From NCBI RefSeq assembly GCF_001619985.1, contig NW_017264198.1, positions 744,001-808,000 on the forward strand: DNA of 64,000 nucleotides, written 5' to 3'. Below are positions 1 through 10,255 of the stretch, piece by piece; within the stretch, counting starts at the first letter, position 1, and each line of letters opens with the position of its first letter. The position numbers and the translations under genes are program-made. A model generated the notes under the pieces. It did no database searches and was not told the origin of the DNA. It saw nothing but the letters and a program-made list of their open reading frames with translations. This stretch comes from Xylona heveae TC161 (Eukaryota > Ascomycota > Xylonomycetes > Xylonales > Xylonaceae).

Positions 1-976
1 TACTCAGATGGACACTCTTTTTTGATATCTCAAACACCTTCAATTCGCCAGTGCTAGATAAAATACCAAGAGAACCCTTCTTCGCCCGGGCGAATCGAAG
101 GCTCCAGATGCTCGGGGATGCAGAAACATTGGAGGTATCAATAGCATTTCGAAACTCAAGGACCGGCCGGGATTGGCCCAACTCGGCGGAACCGGTCCCT
201 GACGGTGACATGACGGCATTGGATGTAGAAGTAAAACGACGATCCCAAATGCATACAGTTGGGTCGCCCTGAGGTCCCGCTGATGCAAAGTAATTTTGGT
301 CTAGTGGGTCAATGGCTAAGTTATTTACTCGCCGAGTAGGAAACTGGATTGCTGCATTTCCGGGATAATCTGAAAGGGTTAGTCAGCAATAGAAACTCAT
401 GACTGATAAAAGTGTTCAACCTCTTAGATCGTATATCCGTAAAAATTGTCGGCCTACACCCGCAATGAGCGTGTCTGGTTGGTCAACAAAAAACCTAATG
501 CTTGATACTGCCTCAGAGGTACAAAGCTTTCGGACAGGCTCGACTTGAGGCCGACCAGAATCGGTATCCGGGCTCGACAAGCGTTGATTAACGTCCCAAA
601 TATTCAAACAGAAATCATTTCGAACTTTTTCTAGGCCTCCAGCAAGAAGTCCTTGGGTATTGAATGCCACAGCATTGCAGTAACGCTGATTCTTTATCGG
701 AAAGGAAAAGCTTTCGTTTGCATCCTCATCGATTTTTAAGACGGTTGTCGTGCCTGAAGGAAGCCCGATTGCTAAAAGCGCCTCGTTACTTGGACACCAA
801 TCGAAGGCCCTGAATTCGGGAAATTTGGAATGTTGAGAGAGCTGTCGATATTCTAGATCTTCGCCGCGATCTGAGGTGACCTCATTAAGTTTGACTTTGT
901 GGCCTAGCAAGTCCACCAGTACGAAATGATGAGGAGGGGCAGATGATACAGCCGACCAACGTATTGCCGTTTCCAT
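1..976 (-). CDS. SEA4: SEA/GATOR2 complex WD40 protein, MIOS/Sea4-like, partial
   Basis: This is the N-terminal part (about 308 residues) of a WD40 protein of the MIOS/Sea4 type, a GATOR2/SEACAT subunit that works at the vacuole in amino-acid signalling to TORC1. The start is the ATG at 976. Exon 1 is 976-421, an intron of 51 bp lies at 370-420 (donor GTTGAA, acceptor CTTTCAG), and exon 2 runs from 369 off the window. Seen directly: a family-like start METAIRW, blade motifs such as AFDWCPSNEALLAIG, LNIWDVNQRL, FLRIYDLR and VCIWDRRF, each with the WD40-type Trp/Tyr-Asp ending. The joined frame reads LRDYPGNAAIQF across the intron without a stop. The C-terminal alpha-solenoid and RING-like zinc region expected of the family lie outside the window. 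It is divergent from EFG1, sharing a 559-bp intergenic region. Confidence 0.8.
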
Positions 977-1535
977 TGAGTTTGCTGTCGGGTCGGGTAC
1001 GACAATCTGCCAGCGCTTTATGTGGATATGAGAGGCGTTTCGTCATTAAAGAATCGAACTAAAAGGGCCAGTTTCTGTTCAAGGTGAAGCCTCAGCGCTG
1101 TCTCTGCAGGCTCACATAGATGCGAACAAGCTAAGTGTATGAACTCAGGAAGTATCGGGAGTTTTTTGGCATTTTCTGATCAACAATCAAGCCTCCATAA
1201 ATTTGTTTTCAATAATGCATCACAGAGGATAATCAGAAATCAAAACTTCGAGCTTGATTGGCCGAATTCGCGCTGCAAAAGGGTCCTGCTGATTGACCAC
1301 GTTATGCGAACACTATCAGTACTTGATGCTTTACTCAAGCTCCCCGTTTAAGCTACTACGGGAGATCCCATTGTGGGGTGGTGTTCAGGGTAACCTTATG
1401 GGGTCTGATGTGATTTGTCATAGAATCTGTTCATGTGCAATTAATTTCTTCCACTGATTTGGTTCGCTACTTATCTTTGGGGAAGGGGTCACATCACTCA
1501 AATAAATTTCTTTGAACACATTCGCAGTTAAAACA
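977..1535. other. Divergent intergenic region, Sea4-like / EFG1
   Basis: This is the shared upstream region of two divergently transcribed genes. A 70-codon frame at 1139-1351 has no family-like features. I see no convincing TATA box or repeated operator. Confidence 0.5.
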
Positions 1536-2369
1536 ATGAGTTTCATCCAGAAGAATAAAGGCCCACAGCACAGATTGCCCAAATCTAATCGGGATCGGAA
1601 AGTCCTGGAGTCAAGTCGTGAGATCCAGCGACATGTTTCTGTCAATGGCTTGAAGAAAAAAATTCGTGATGTGTCAAGGCTCCTGGAACGCTCGGAGAAC
1701 CTCCGCGCAGATATACGCATAGAATATGAGCGGGCCTTGGCAGCCTCCAAACATGAATTGGCGACTGCGGAGGCTGACCGAAGGCGTCAAAAGATGATCA
1801 AGAAATACCATATGGTTCGCTTCTTTGGTATGTATTTTTGTCATTCTTTAAGGTTATAAACTGTGCGTAGATTGACGTTTTCACCACCAGAACGCCAAAA
1901 AGCAACTCGAATTTTGAAGAAGCTCCAACGTCGCCTTGCAGTCGCTGCTTCGACATCAGATGCGGAGGCCCTGAAAGCCGAAATCCACACAGCAGAGGTG
2001 GACTTAAATTACACACTCTTTTACCCTCTCGATCAAAAATACACGAGTCTCTACGCCGGAAAAGATATAACATCGGCTGAGAACAGCATGACGCAAGGCA
2101 TTGAAGGTCGTCAAAACGGGCCCATGTGGAGAGAAATAGAGAGACGAATGGGAGAGGGTTCCCTGGATGAGCTTCGCAACGGATCTCGTAAAGAGATAGG
2201 CCAATCAAAAAGCAGAAAAATTGCTTCCGGGCCTGTTCGCGAGGAGAAACGCAAGAGAACGGACAATATCAGCGAGTTGGCAAACCGGAAGGAGACCTCT
2301 CTGAACGCAAGTGATACACGGCAGGAAGGCTCGGCGGAGGAAAGCGATGGTGGTTTCTTCGAAGAATGA
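1536..2369 (+). CDS. EFG1: rRNA-processing protein EFG1
   Basis: A small, basic, coiled-coil nucleolar protein of about 256 residues, of the EFG1 family needed for 18S rRNA maturation. Exon 1 is 1536-1827, the intron 1828-1890 (63 bp, donor GTATGT, acceptor CACCAG), exon 2 is 1891-2369. The join gives KYHMVRFFERQKATRILKK, which matches the family core and confirms the splice. Other family-like stretches are LKKKIRDVSRLLER, RALAASKHELATAEADRRRQK and AEVDLNYTLFYPL, then LYAGK. The C-terminal third is Lys/Arg/Glu rich and probably disordered. An in-frame ATG at 1512 would add eight residues; I prefer 1536 because MSFIQKNKG leads directly into the basic N-terminus. It converges with the PAS kinase gene. 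Confidence 0.9.
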
Positions 2370-2973
2370 AGGAGACCAGTCATTAGCTTTTGAAACTGTT
2401 GTTGCTTACTATTTCCATTCGCGAGCATTATCCTCGGCGTTTTCGGTGTTCATCATTCGCGTCTTCGTCGAGGACTCCAGGGTTCTGACTTGACTGGTTC
2501 ACATAATTGGTTGCGTGGGTGGAATACTTATACTCATAGCTTTTACGTCTTTCTTAAACGAATCTCATTTAATCTTCGTAGAACTTGTCAATGTTAAATT
2601 TTTGAAAAAATTATTGGTGGAATATTGGATCGTTCGACGACCGATTCTCGTTTCAAGTTGACAGCTTCATTCCTCGTGGGTCTCTCTTAGAATTCTTTCG
2701 CGCAATAAATGGTTTATATTCTAATTTACAGCATCCAAAAATCTGAACACGAGCAATGCATCATGACCACTCAAGCGTAAATTTCGTAAATGTATGTGAG
2801 ACAGAAAAACTGGCAAGCCGCTACCAAGCTGCCCTCCATAGCTTCTCTAGGGTATCTTATATTCTACTTCACCAACCACCGAACTTTCAACTCTAAATGA
2901 GGTGACACAGCTTTTCCTCTCCAGAGTATCGCCAGCTGTTTCCACCTTTAAAGAGGTTTGAGGCTCATTTTCA
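2370..2973. other. Convergent intergenic region
   Basis: This is the 3' flanking DNA of two convergent genes (EFG1 and the PAS kinase). It is rather AT-rich with several poly-A-signal-like AATAAA/TTTAAT stretches. I see no gene here. Confidence 0.5.
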
Positions 2974-5900
2974 TCAAGCCTGGCTTTGGCACCACCGGTG
3001 CTCCAACACCTGTGATATTGATATTCGTTGATCCACGTCTCTGTTCAACATAAGCCTAATCAAATCAATGCTGTCTTCGCTCATGATATATGGAACGCGA
3101 AGGTCATGATCCATAATTTCGTCGATGCTATAAAAAGGGTTTTCCTTGTAAATGATCGTGTAAAGAAGTATGCCAAGCGCCCAAACATCCTGCTCTTTCC
3201 CGCGATACGATTTGCCGGCAAGCACTTCTGGCGCTGCGTAATCTGCAACTTTGTTAGATGGACTCGGAGGAAGGGATCACAGTATTATCATACCAATAGT
3301 CCCAACGAACACATCAAAAGGACCATTCTTGATGTAAGCGGCGCTTCCGAAGTCTATGAGTTTGATGTTGCCCTCCCCGTCGAGAACCACATTCTCATCT
3401 TTTATGTCTCTATGCACGACTAAGGCTTTAGTGTGAAGGTGATGAATGGCATTTGCAACTTGCACAAAGATGCTCTTGCACTCTGCTTCTTCCATGTTGA
3501 CCCGAAGTTCGATATAATCAAACAAATCCATTCCGGGAATGCCGTGAGGGACCATCTCAATGTAATAGTTGATTTCGTCTTCAAAGAAATCCGACATTTC
3601 CACTATATTTGGATGCTTCAACCCATCGCGCCTCAGATAATCAAGAACATGTATCTCAAGAGGCACTGTCCCTAGCCGCCTATCCCGCGTCCAGGTATCA
3701 ACGAGAATGCGTCGTTTCGTAACGTATTTCAAAACCACCTTCTTGGAAGGGAATTTCTTGTAACGCGCAAGCTTTACTTGTCCGTAGGCGCCCTGTCCCA
3801 TATCTTCAAGTATTACAAAATCTGATATGGTTTTTTTCTTGTGGGCATCTCTTTCGTCTATAGCATTGTATTGTTTTGGTTCCGCAACTTCGGGTTTTTG
3901 TAGTCCATCTGAAGTCTTCGCACTGCTTTGGCCTGCTGCAGTTTCTTGGATCTGCTGACTGAGAAGTGAATCCGAGCTCGCGGTCTTTGGCGAGCTGAGA
4001 ACGGAGTCTTCGAGCTGCGGGTCGCGGACTGACTGACCTGGAGATGGCTGGTGAGGCGGACTTGGTGGTGTCGATTCTAATGGCGTCATTGGCTCAATAA
4101 TTTGAGCCACTCCGTGGAGTTGCCTTGAGTAGGTTATCCACAAAGCGTATACCACTTCCGTAAGGGGCGTTTCCTCATTGGTAGCCCAGTCCCCTTCATC
4201 ATCTTCTGAGGTTTCCGCGATGACATTTTCGTCCATCAAAGGTCCAAAACTGTCACTCTTTACCACTCGCATCTGTACGTCGACTTTGATCTCCGATCCA
4301 TCTCGATGTCTCGCGACAAGGCCAACAGGACGGAGAAATATAGCAGCAGCATCGGCCTTTCCGTCACGCAGCGCAATCAAGGCCCTTGCTCTCCTAAAGC
4401 TGTGTTCCGGAATCACGACGCCGTCAACTAGTTGAACTTTGTCCTCCTCAGTTAGTATCCGCAATAAGCGCTCAAAGTCCGGTATCAGATCGGTGATGCG
4501 CAAACCATCTGGCTGTGGTTGGCCAAACAATGCGGCAGAGAATACCGGATTTGAACTCGTGATTCTAAGGTCCGATGGAGAAAGAACCATGATGCCGGCA
4601 ATATGAGGAAAACTGGATATCCTAAACTCATGCTTTCCAGAAATCTGATCCACACTTAATGGAATGTTTATGCCGCTCGCAGTTCGTGCGCAAAACCTCT
4701 GAAGCTCTAGAACGCGTGCTATGTCAATCTCGCCCGCTTTAGGGCTTTGCATCCGTGGAAGTTGTGGTATGAGTCGTCCAATGTCCATTCCGACTTTCAC
4801 GCGATCTTCTCCCCAGATTGCCTCAACAGCCCCCGTTGCTTTCGCAACGCAGCCGCCCTCATCAAGACACAGATATGCAACGTCTTCACGGATTTCTTCA
4901 AGCACCCAGATCAAGCCACCTCTCTTCTCCTTCACCCAAAGACTAGCAGACCCAATCGCGCCATTGCGCTTTTGAATTGGGACGACGTCACCGCAGAGTA
5001 ACACCCCTCTAGATTTATTGGCTGCATGATTTGATCCCCCTTTTGATGTCCTTTTCTTTACAAAAGTAGAACCGCTGCCATCGTCAGTCTGCGCTCTCCT
5101 TTCTGCGATTTGTCGTGAGGAGGGCTTGCTGAGCAACTGCGCTGTGACACCACGGCCCACTGCCAATGACGTGGTTGGATTCGGACTTGTGCGCTGACTT
5201 TGGCTAAAAGATGGCTTCATTTTTGCGATTATCGCGTCCGACCCCGGCGATTGTAATTTTTCCTCGAGCCATTTCCTTCTTTCTTCGCGCACGACTTCCA
5301 TTATGCCAATCTTTCGGACTTCAGCTTTCGTGACCCCAAAAACAAGGCACGCCAAATCGTTAGCTGCCAGAATCGTCCACGGAGCGGTCGCCTCCGTAGT
5401 AAAGATTGCTTGCGCCGCCGGCGCCCAACGACTGGCATGGCTATGAACTGTCGACCCAGCGCGATTAAATCCTGGCACTGGGGCGATAGGGTGCGATAAT
5501 GAGGGTACCGATGCTAGGAGCAGCTGATTCTGACTGCTCTGTTCCGTGGGGATATAAGGCTGTGCCATTGCCTCCATTAGCTTAGACTGAAGAGTGAGCG
5601 GTGATGTATCGGTATATGTTCGTTTCAAACTCATACGCCGGGCAGCGATTGTGGGAGACAGGCCAGCAGAAACATGCTCTTCCCGGGTTTGTTCTCGCTT
5701 CGTTGGGGGGATTTCAACATTAGAAGACCGGTTTTTCATTTCATCTCTTGCAGTCGTTTCTGAGAATGCCTCTTCGGAGCTGTTAAAAGATTTCGACCCA
5801 ACATTGGGCGATAATTGCGTCTGTATCATTTTGCCTTCATCTTTTGCGCTGCTTCTCACGTCAATTGGCTCTGGACTTTGGGACTGAGGGAAAAAGTTTT

Positions 5901-6860
5901 TCTCAAAAATATTTCCTCCTGTAAGCTCTGCAGGGCCCGTTAATGGCCCTCCAGAGAGTCCTAGCCCGTGGCCAGTACTATCGTCGTGCCGGACTAAATT
6001 GGCGCGGGCTAAGAGCTCCATCATACTTTGAGCCTCTTGGTCGCCACTTATCCGCGCCTGCGCGCTGGCGATGCCTGGATTGCTTGTTGCCCAGCCCAAC
6101 CTATCCCGCAGGAAGTCCATGGATCGTTTCAAAACATTTTGACGGTTGTGGATGTATTCTTCAGATTGGTGAGCGAAAGAGAATGAATGCAAAGATTCAC
6201 AAGGAAATCTTGATAGGTCCTCGCTGAAGTTGAACGTCGGAGAGGCAGGCCCGTTGGGTAGAGAAATTGATGGCGTCCTGGAGGACGGTAATGAGAGGGT
6301 CATCGACGATGACCTAGGAGGGACTCCGGCATTCGAGCCCGATCGGAGAGCATTGGATTGATTCGAACCGAGAGCTGGTGGTTGTTGTCGAATACGGCGA
6401 AGGCCAGATGCGCCTAAGCCATGCTCATGTTCTGGTATTATTGGCGACCTTTTCGTCGCAGAGTCAAGCAATTAGCATCGTCAACGTGGGGCACGGCAAG
6501 AGAAGGTGTGAAGTAAGATAACCCATACCTTGCGTTAACGTCATAATCGAGACTGAGCCCAGCATCGAATGAATGTCTTGTCCTCGACGCACTTGCTGGA
6601 CTCTCTTGATAATTTAAGAAATTCCCGGTGCTGCGATTTTTGGGTAGTCCTAGTTGGCCAGGGCGGCCTCGAAGTGATAAAGTAGACGATCTTTCCGGAG
6701 GATCAGGATCGCCTGCTCAAATCTTGCAATTAGCCATTTGATTTTCAACATAGTCCAGTAATATTCAATGAGAAAGAATACGAAGGAATCAGTGGGGCGA
6801 GGCTTGGTCCTCTGTTTAGATCTAGGACTCACCGTCGGCATCAACTTGCCGGTTTTGCAT
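2974..6860 (-). CDS. PSK1: PAS-domain serine/threonine protein kinase (PASK/Psk type)
   Basis: A protein of about 1211 residues that links nutrient status to glycogen and translation control in the PAS-kinase family. My model has four exons: 6860-6833, 6712-6529, 6448-3294 and 3242-2974. The long frame alone starts at a TTG, and phase shows two upstream exons: MQNRQVDADG joins DPDPPERSS, and SLDYDVNA joins RSPIIPEHE. A PAS-like segment (TILAANDLACLVFGVT) lies near residues 425-475, a second PAS-like segment near 690-740, and the kinase at about 946-1206: Gly loop GQGAYG (955-960), Lys978, HRDIKDEN (HRD 1083-1085), DFG 1103-1105, and GTIDYAAPEVL created by the last splice. The N-terminal half is Ser/Pro rich and probably disordered. 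Family assignment is firm; which yeast paralogue it matches (PSK1 or PSK2) cannot be decided here. Confidence 0.88.
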
Positions 6861-7954
6861 GCTGAGGGTGCGTGGAAGCTCGATGAGGGTCCGAGAACGC
6901 AGGCAGCCGACTGTTTAGGATTCACGGATATGACGAAAATGAGATGAATTGGTCGATTCGACTGAGATTTAAGGCCTGAATCAGACGGGCGAGGTCAACG
7001 GTGGCCTTTACACCAATCCGGCCTAAATACTTGTCTGCAGAGTTGGGGGTTGAGGCGGATTGAGTCTAGCACGAGGAGCAAGCTCCAGCAATGCAATAGT
7101 GAAAACTATCGCATGTACCGTCCGGTACAGTACGTCTTCGCCGGGTACCCTACCAATGTATATGCTGCAACTTCCGCCAGGTTTTCTTATCGCAGTAAGT
7201 TCAATTTTCAGCTTTTGCCTTCTAGGGCGCTTGCGAAGACCAGAAGGTTGAATTTTAAAACCCGTTGTAGGAGGACTGTAAAAGTAAATGACCCTCGGAC
7301 AACCTCTTGATTACTTGACACGGTAAAGGTCTAGAACAGAATCCCAATAGATATATCTCATAGTCCAAGCTACGGTAGGCACAAGACAATTATTCGGGAA
7401 AAGACTTTGTTTAGTCATTTTGCGAGGCATATGATCTATCTAGACGAATCACAAAAGATATTATTTTGAAATTGCTCAGGTATATAGTTCCCAAGCGGGA
7501 TCTCGTAGTATCACCACCCAGATTATCTCCATCTGAACCTCAAGGCTAATTAGCCACAAGTCCCTGAAGCATTTGAAAATCGCTGGGTTTCACATGGGAA
7601 AGCCTTCCTCCTCTTCTGTAGACCAGGAGCAATTCGACAGGTGGATTTCACGCATGATTTTGGTTATGATTTTGGTGCAGGCCCACTGAGGAAGGAGGCG
7701 CAATGCGTTCGTTCCAATACTCTTCCTGTCAGATCTCGTGGTATTCTGTATCTTAAGACCAGGCCAACTCATTTATGTTGTCATCTTCAGCGTAACTGCA
7801 GGAACGCACATCATTACATATAAGCCTCAGAACGAGGGGAAAGAACAGATAAAAAAGCTGGGACAAATCCGGGAGATCCATAAGTAGTTGATGAAATGAG
7901 TTAGAATACAGTCGGTTATTCTTGGATATTGTTGCAGCATACAACGCTCGCTTT
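6861..7954. other. Intergenic region upstream of the PAS kinase
   Basis: About 1.1 kb between two minus-strand genes. It holds the kinase promoter and the 3' end of the next gene. Frames of 60-93 codons occur on both strands, but none has family-like content. A perfect palindrome GTACCGTCCGGTAC-like core lies near 7118-7131; its role is unknown. Confidence 0.45.
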
Positions 7955-9355
7955 TCATGGCAATGTTGACTTATGCTCTTCCCAAAAATTCTTACAAGTT
8001 CTATGGCCCCAGTGCTCTGCCCACCATTCTCCAAAGCTGTCCTCTACATCAACGTCAACGCCGCCAACTCTCTCGTTGCGTTTCAGTCCACAAAGAGCGC
8101 AGCAATACGTCGCACTTAGCCCTCCTTCCATTTCACTCAGAGTCCTGATGCTCGGTGTGCTCTTAAGCTCCGGAATCTTGAGAGAAAAATTGGAATCCTT
8201 GGATTTCGCAGCAACAAGGATTGAGCGTAGAATCCCGAGCTGAGTGCTCCAGGCTTGCACAGTTTCGGCAATTTCTCTCACTTCTTTGAGGTCCTCCATC
8301 CTATCAAGACCAGCAAGCTTCATGCCTCCTTTTTGCCCAGATTGCGCTGGGCCAATCTTGGTACCTTGTGAGAGGTATTTGTCTCTTCGCCAACGCAGCT
8401 TCCTTCCAGCAATAATTCGTGTGGCCACTACCCCCAAAAGGATGTAGCCACGAAGAAATTCAATCATTGCAGGGTCGTAAATCGCTTTTTCCCTTACGGA
8501 ATGTGACTGGATGGATATTGGCGCGGAGAATCGGCTCTGAAAGGCATTGAAACTGGATGTGATTAAAGGCAGAAGAATAGAAGGTTGTGGGATATTTGTC
8601 GGAGCAACTACTTTCGACGACGATGATGATGATGATGATGGATTCCTAGCGGGCGCGTTGAAGGCTGTGCAATGAGCATGTGGGATTGAAAGTGTCGTAG
8701 AGTGACCAGGCGTGTTCCCATGACTGCGGCCTCCAGAGATAGCACCCTCCGACCTCCTGGATGGTGTTAGTACGCTGCAAGGGTTTGAATCGAGCGGATC
8801 TTCGAAATCCATAAGATCTCCCCAATCTTCATTCTCTTTGATTAAAGTATCATGTCGAGCCATCTGACGTTCTGCAACAGCTGGCATGGTGTGAGGGGAA
8901 GCCAATGTCTGGTCACACTTTGATCTGGGCAAAACTCTTGTCTTAATTTTCCCTTCTGGTTGAATTTGTAAGCTATGCTGTTCGTTGTTTCTCCCACTTG
9001 ATGGTTGTACGGTTTCGGGACCGATGGAGATCAAATCTTCTGTAGTTGATGCAGTGGGCAAAGCAGCTGACTCAAAGTCCCCAAATTCCTCATCAATAAG
9101 CTGGTCCAATGACGCATCAAATAGGATATCAGATGGCCTATCAAATTGAGCGGGAGGTGGGAGCTCTGGGGCAGGATCGAGGCCATCGTGCATCTGGGTA
9201 AGGATTGGAGGTGAAGGGCGTCCTCCTTTTTCCAAAAATCCAAGATCGTGAGGCCTAGCGCCTGCTGGCGATGCAGGCTCTTGATGCACCGTTATATGTG
9301 AGTTGGATTTATCAATTTCCTGCAAATCCTTTCCAGGGGGGTACTGCGACTGCAT
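7955..9355 (-). CDS. Conserved-looking hypothetical protein with acidic-Phe motifs (possible clathrin accessory)
   Basis: A single-exon frame of about 466 residues; I cannot name it. I place the start at the ATG at 9355 (MQSQYPPGKDLQ); the open frame runs on upstream only to a TTG, and an upstream exon is possible. The N-terminal half is low-complexity and acidic, with EEFGDFES, DWGDLMDFED and FDASLDQLID. DWGDL- and EFGDFE-type peptides resemble the acidic-Phe motifs that bind gamma-adaptin ears or clathrin in proteins such as aftiphilin, so a trafficking role is an inference only. A Ser run of about ten is encoded by a trinucleotide repeat. The C-terminal part is more ordered: an Arg-rich helix (GRKLRWRRDKYLSQG), then CALCGLKRNERV and a Trp-rich end FGEWWAEHWGHRTCKNFW, whose two Cys, a His and a third Cys could bind a metal ion. 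Confidence 0.65.
   Translation of the reverse strand: MQSQYPPGKDLQEIDKSNSHITVHQEPASPAGARPHDLGFLEKGGRPSPPILTQMHDGLDPAPELPPPAQFDRPSDILFDASLDQLIDEEFGDFESAALPTASTTEDLISIGPETVQPSSGRNNEQHSLQIQPEGKIKTRVLPRSKCDQTLASPHTMPAVAERQMARHDTLIKENEDWGDLMDFEDPLDSNPCSVLTPSRRSEGAISGGRSHGNTPGHSTTLSIPHAHCTAFNAPARNPSSSSSSSSKVVAPTNIPQPSILLPLITSSFNAFQSRFSAPISIQSHSVREKAIYDPAMIEFLRGYILLGVVATRIIAGRKLRWRRDKYLSQGTKIGPAQSGQKGGMKLAGLDRMEDLKEVREIAETVQAWSTQLGILRSILVAAKSKDSNFSLKIPELKSTPSIRTLSEMEGGLSATYCCALCGLKRNERVGGVDVDVEDSFGEWWAEHWGHRTCKNFWEEHKSTLP
8615..8641. repeat. GAT/GAC trinucleotide repeat coding poly-Ser
   Basis: A run of (GAC)n(GAT)n triplets on the plus strand reads as consecutive Ser codons in the minus-strand gene around it. 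It is a likely site of length variation between strains. Confidence 0.8.
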
Positions 9356-10255
9356 TATCAAGGGCTAAAGGCTGCTGTTGTACCGCGGTTGAGATCGTAA
9401 AGCGCTTGTTGGCACTTTTCTGGCATGCGCCAAATTTATAGATTGCATGCGGCTGATTTATGTTATCTTCCGGATCAGCTTCATTTGCGGAATCAATGCG
9501 GTGAATGAGTTTCTTTTTTTTATTTTGGAGGACCTCGGGTGCAAGTATTGCGGCGTGACTTCCTTCAGGCAATAAACCTCAGGTACTGCATAGTAGTCAT
9601 TGCTTGCTGTGTCAGAACCCTGGGTAGATAGCGAAACATTCGATCAGGGCGATAAGGTCGTCTCTCAGGACTACTGCCGGGTAAGGCGTGGAATCAGAAG
9701 TGAGGTACCTCGGTATGCAATCAATAATTTCATCCGCAACTTTGATAACGATTGATATTACTACATTTGCTACCACTTCCTTTATTGAACAATCTCGAAT
9801 ATTCCATACGATTTCTGGGGATGTTGCTACTTTGAATGGCCGGTCTGGTACAGTTACTACGATTATTGCTACCTAGGTAAGTTAAGCTGGCGTGTCAATG
9901 GAACCCATCACCCAACGCGAGCGCGGGGCGGACCATTGCAGTTAGTTCCCTTGGTTGTATCGGGCCAATCGCAGTATTAGGCTAAAGCGCATGATATCTC
10001 CGGAGTAGATTACAACAAAGAACCAGCACAGCTCTGATAATATTCGCGTGTTTATTGCCAAACATATGAGAACCATAGACCACGCTGAACTTGAAGCAAG
10101 AGTCTGCAATTCTTCCTTAGGCTCTAGGGCCCTCTTTGTAAGCTCAAGAAATAGATGATTGATACAGGCTGTCTTGGGATGAAGTCAAGAGAGGACCTTC
10201 AGTGAGTTCTTAAGTGTTTTCTAAATTTTCCAGGGTACAAGTCAGAGCTGATTCT
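9356..10255. other. Divergent intergenic region
   Basis: This separates the minus-strand hypothetical gene from the plus-strand TBC gene. It includes a 62-codon Thr/Ile-rich frame at 9688-9876 that looks non-coding. At 10202-10233 a GTGAGT...TTTCCAG segment could be a very short (32 bp) intron, which would add eight codons plus a start at 10179 to the TBC gene. Confidence 0.45.

Noticed and set aside
1139-1351. 70-codon plus-strand frame in the Sea4/EFG1 intergenic region
   Set aside because: No family-like content, no splice partners, and it sits in a shared promoter region.
7050-7823. Several 60-86-codon frames on both strands
   Set aside because: Overlapping frames of similar length with no conserved-looking segments; consistent with chance in non-coding DNA.
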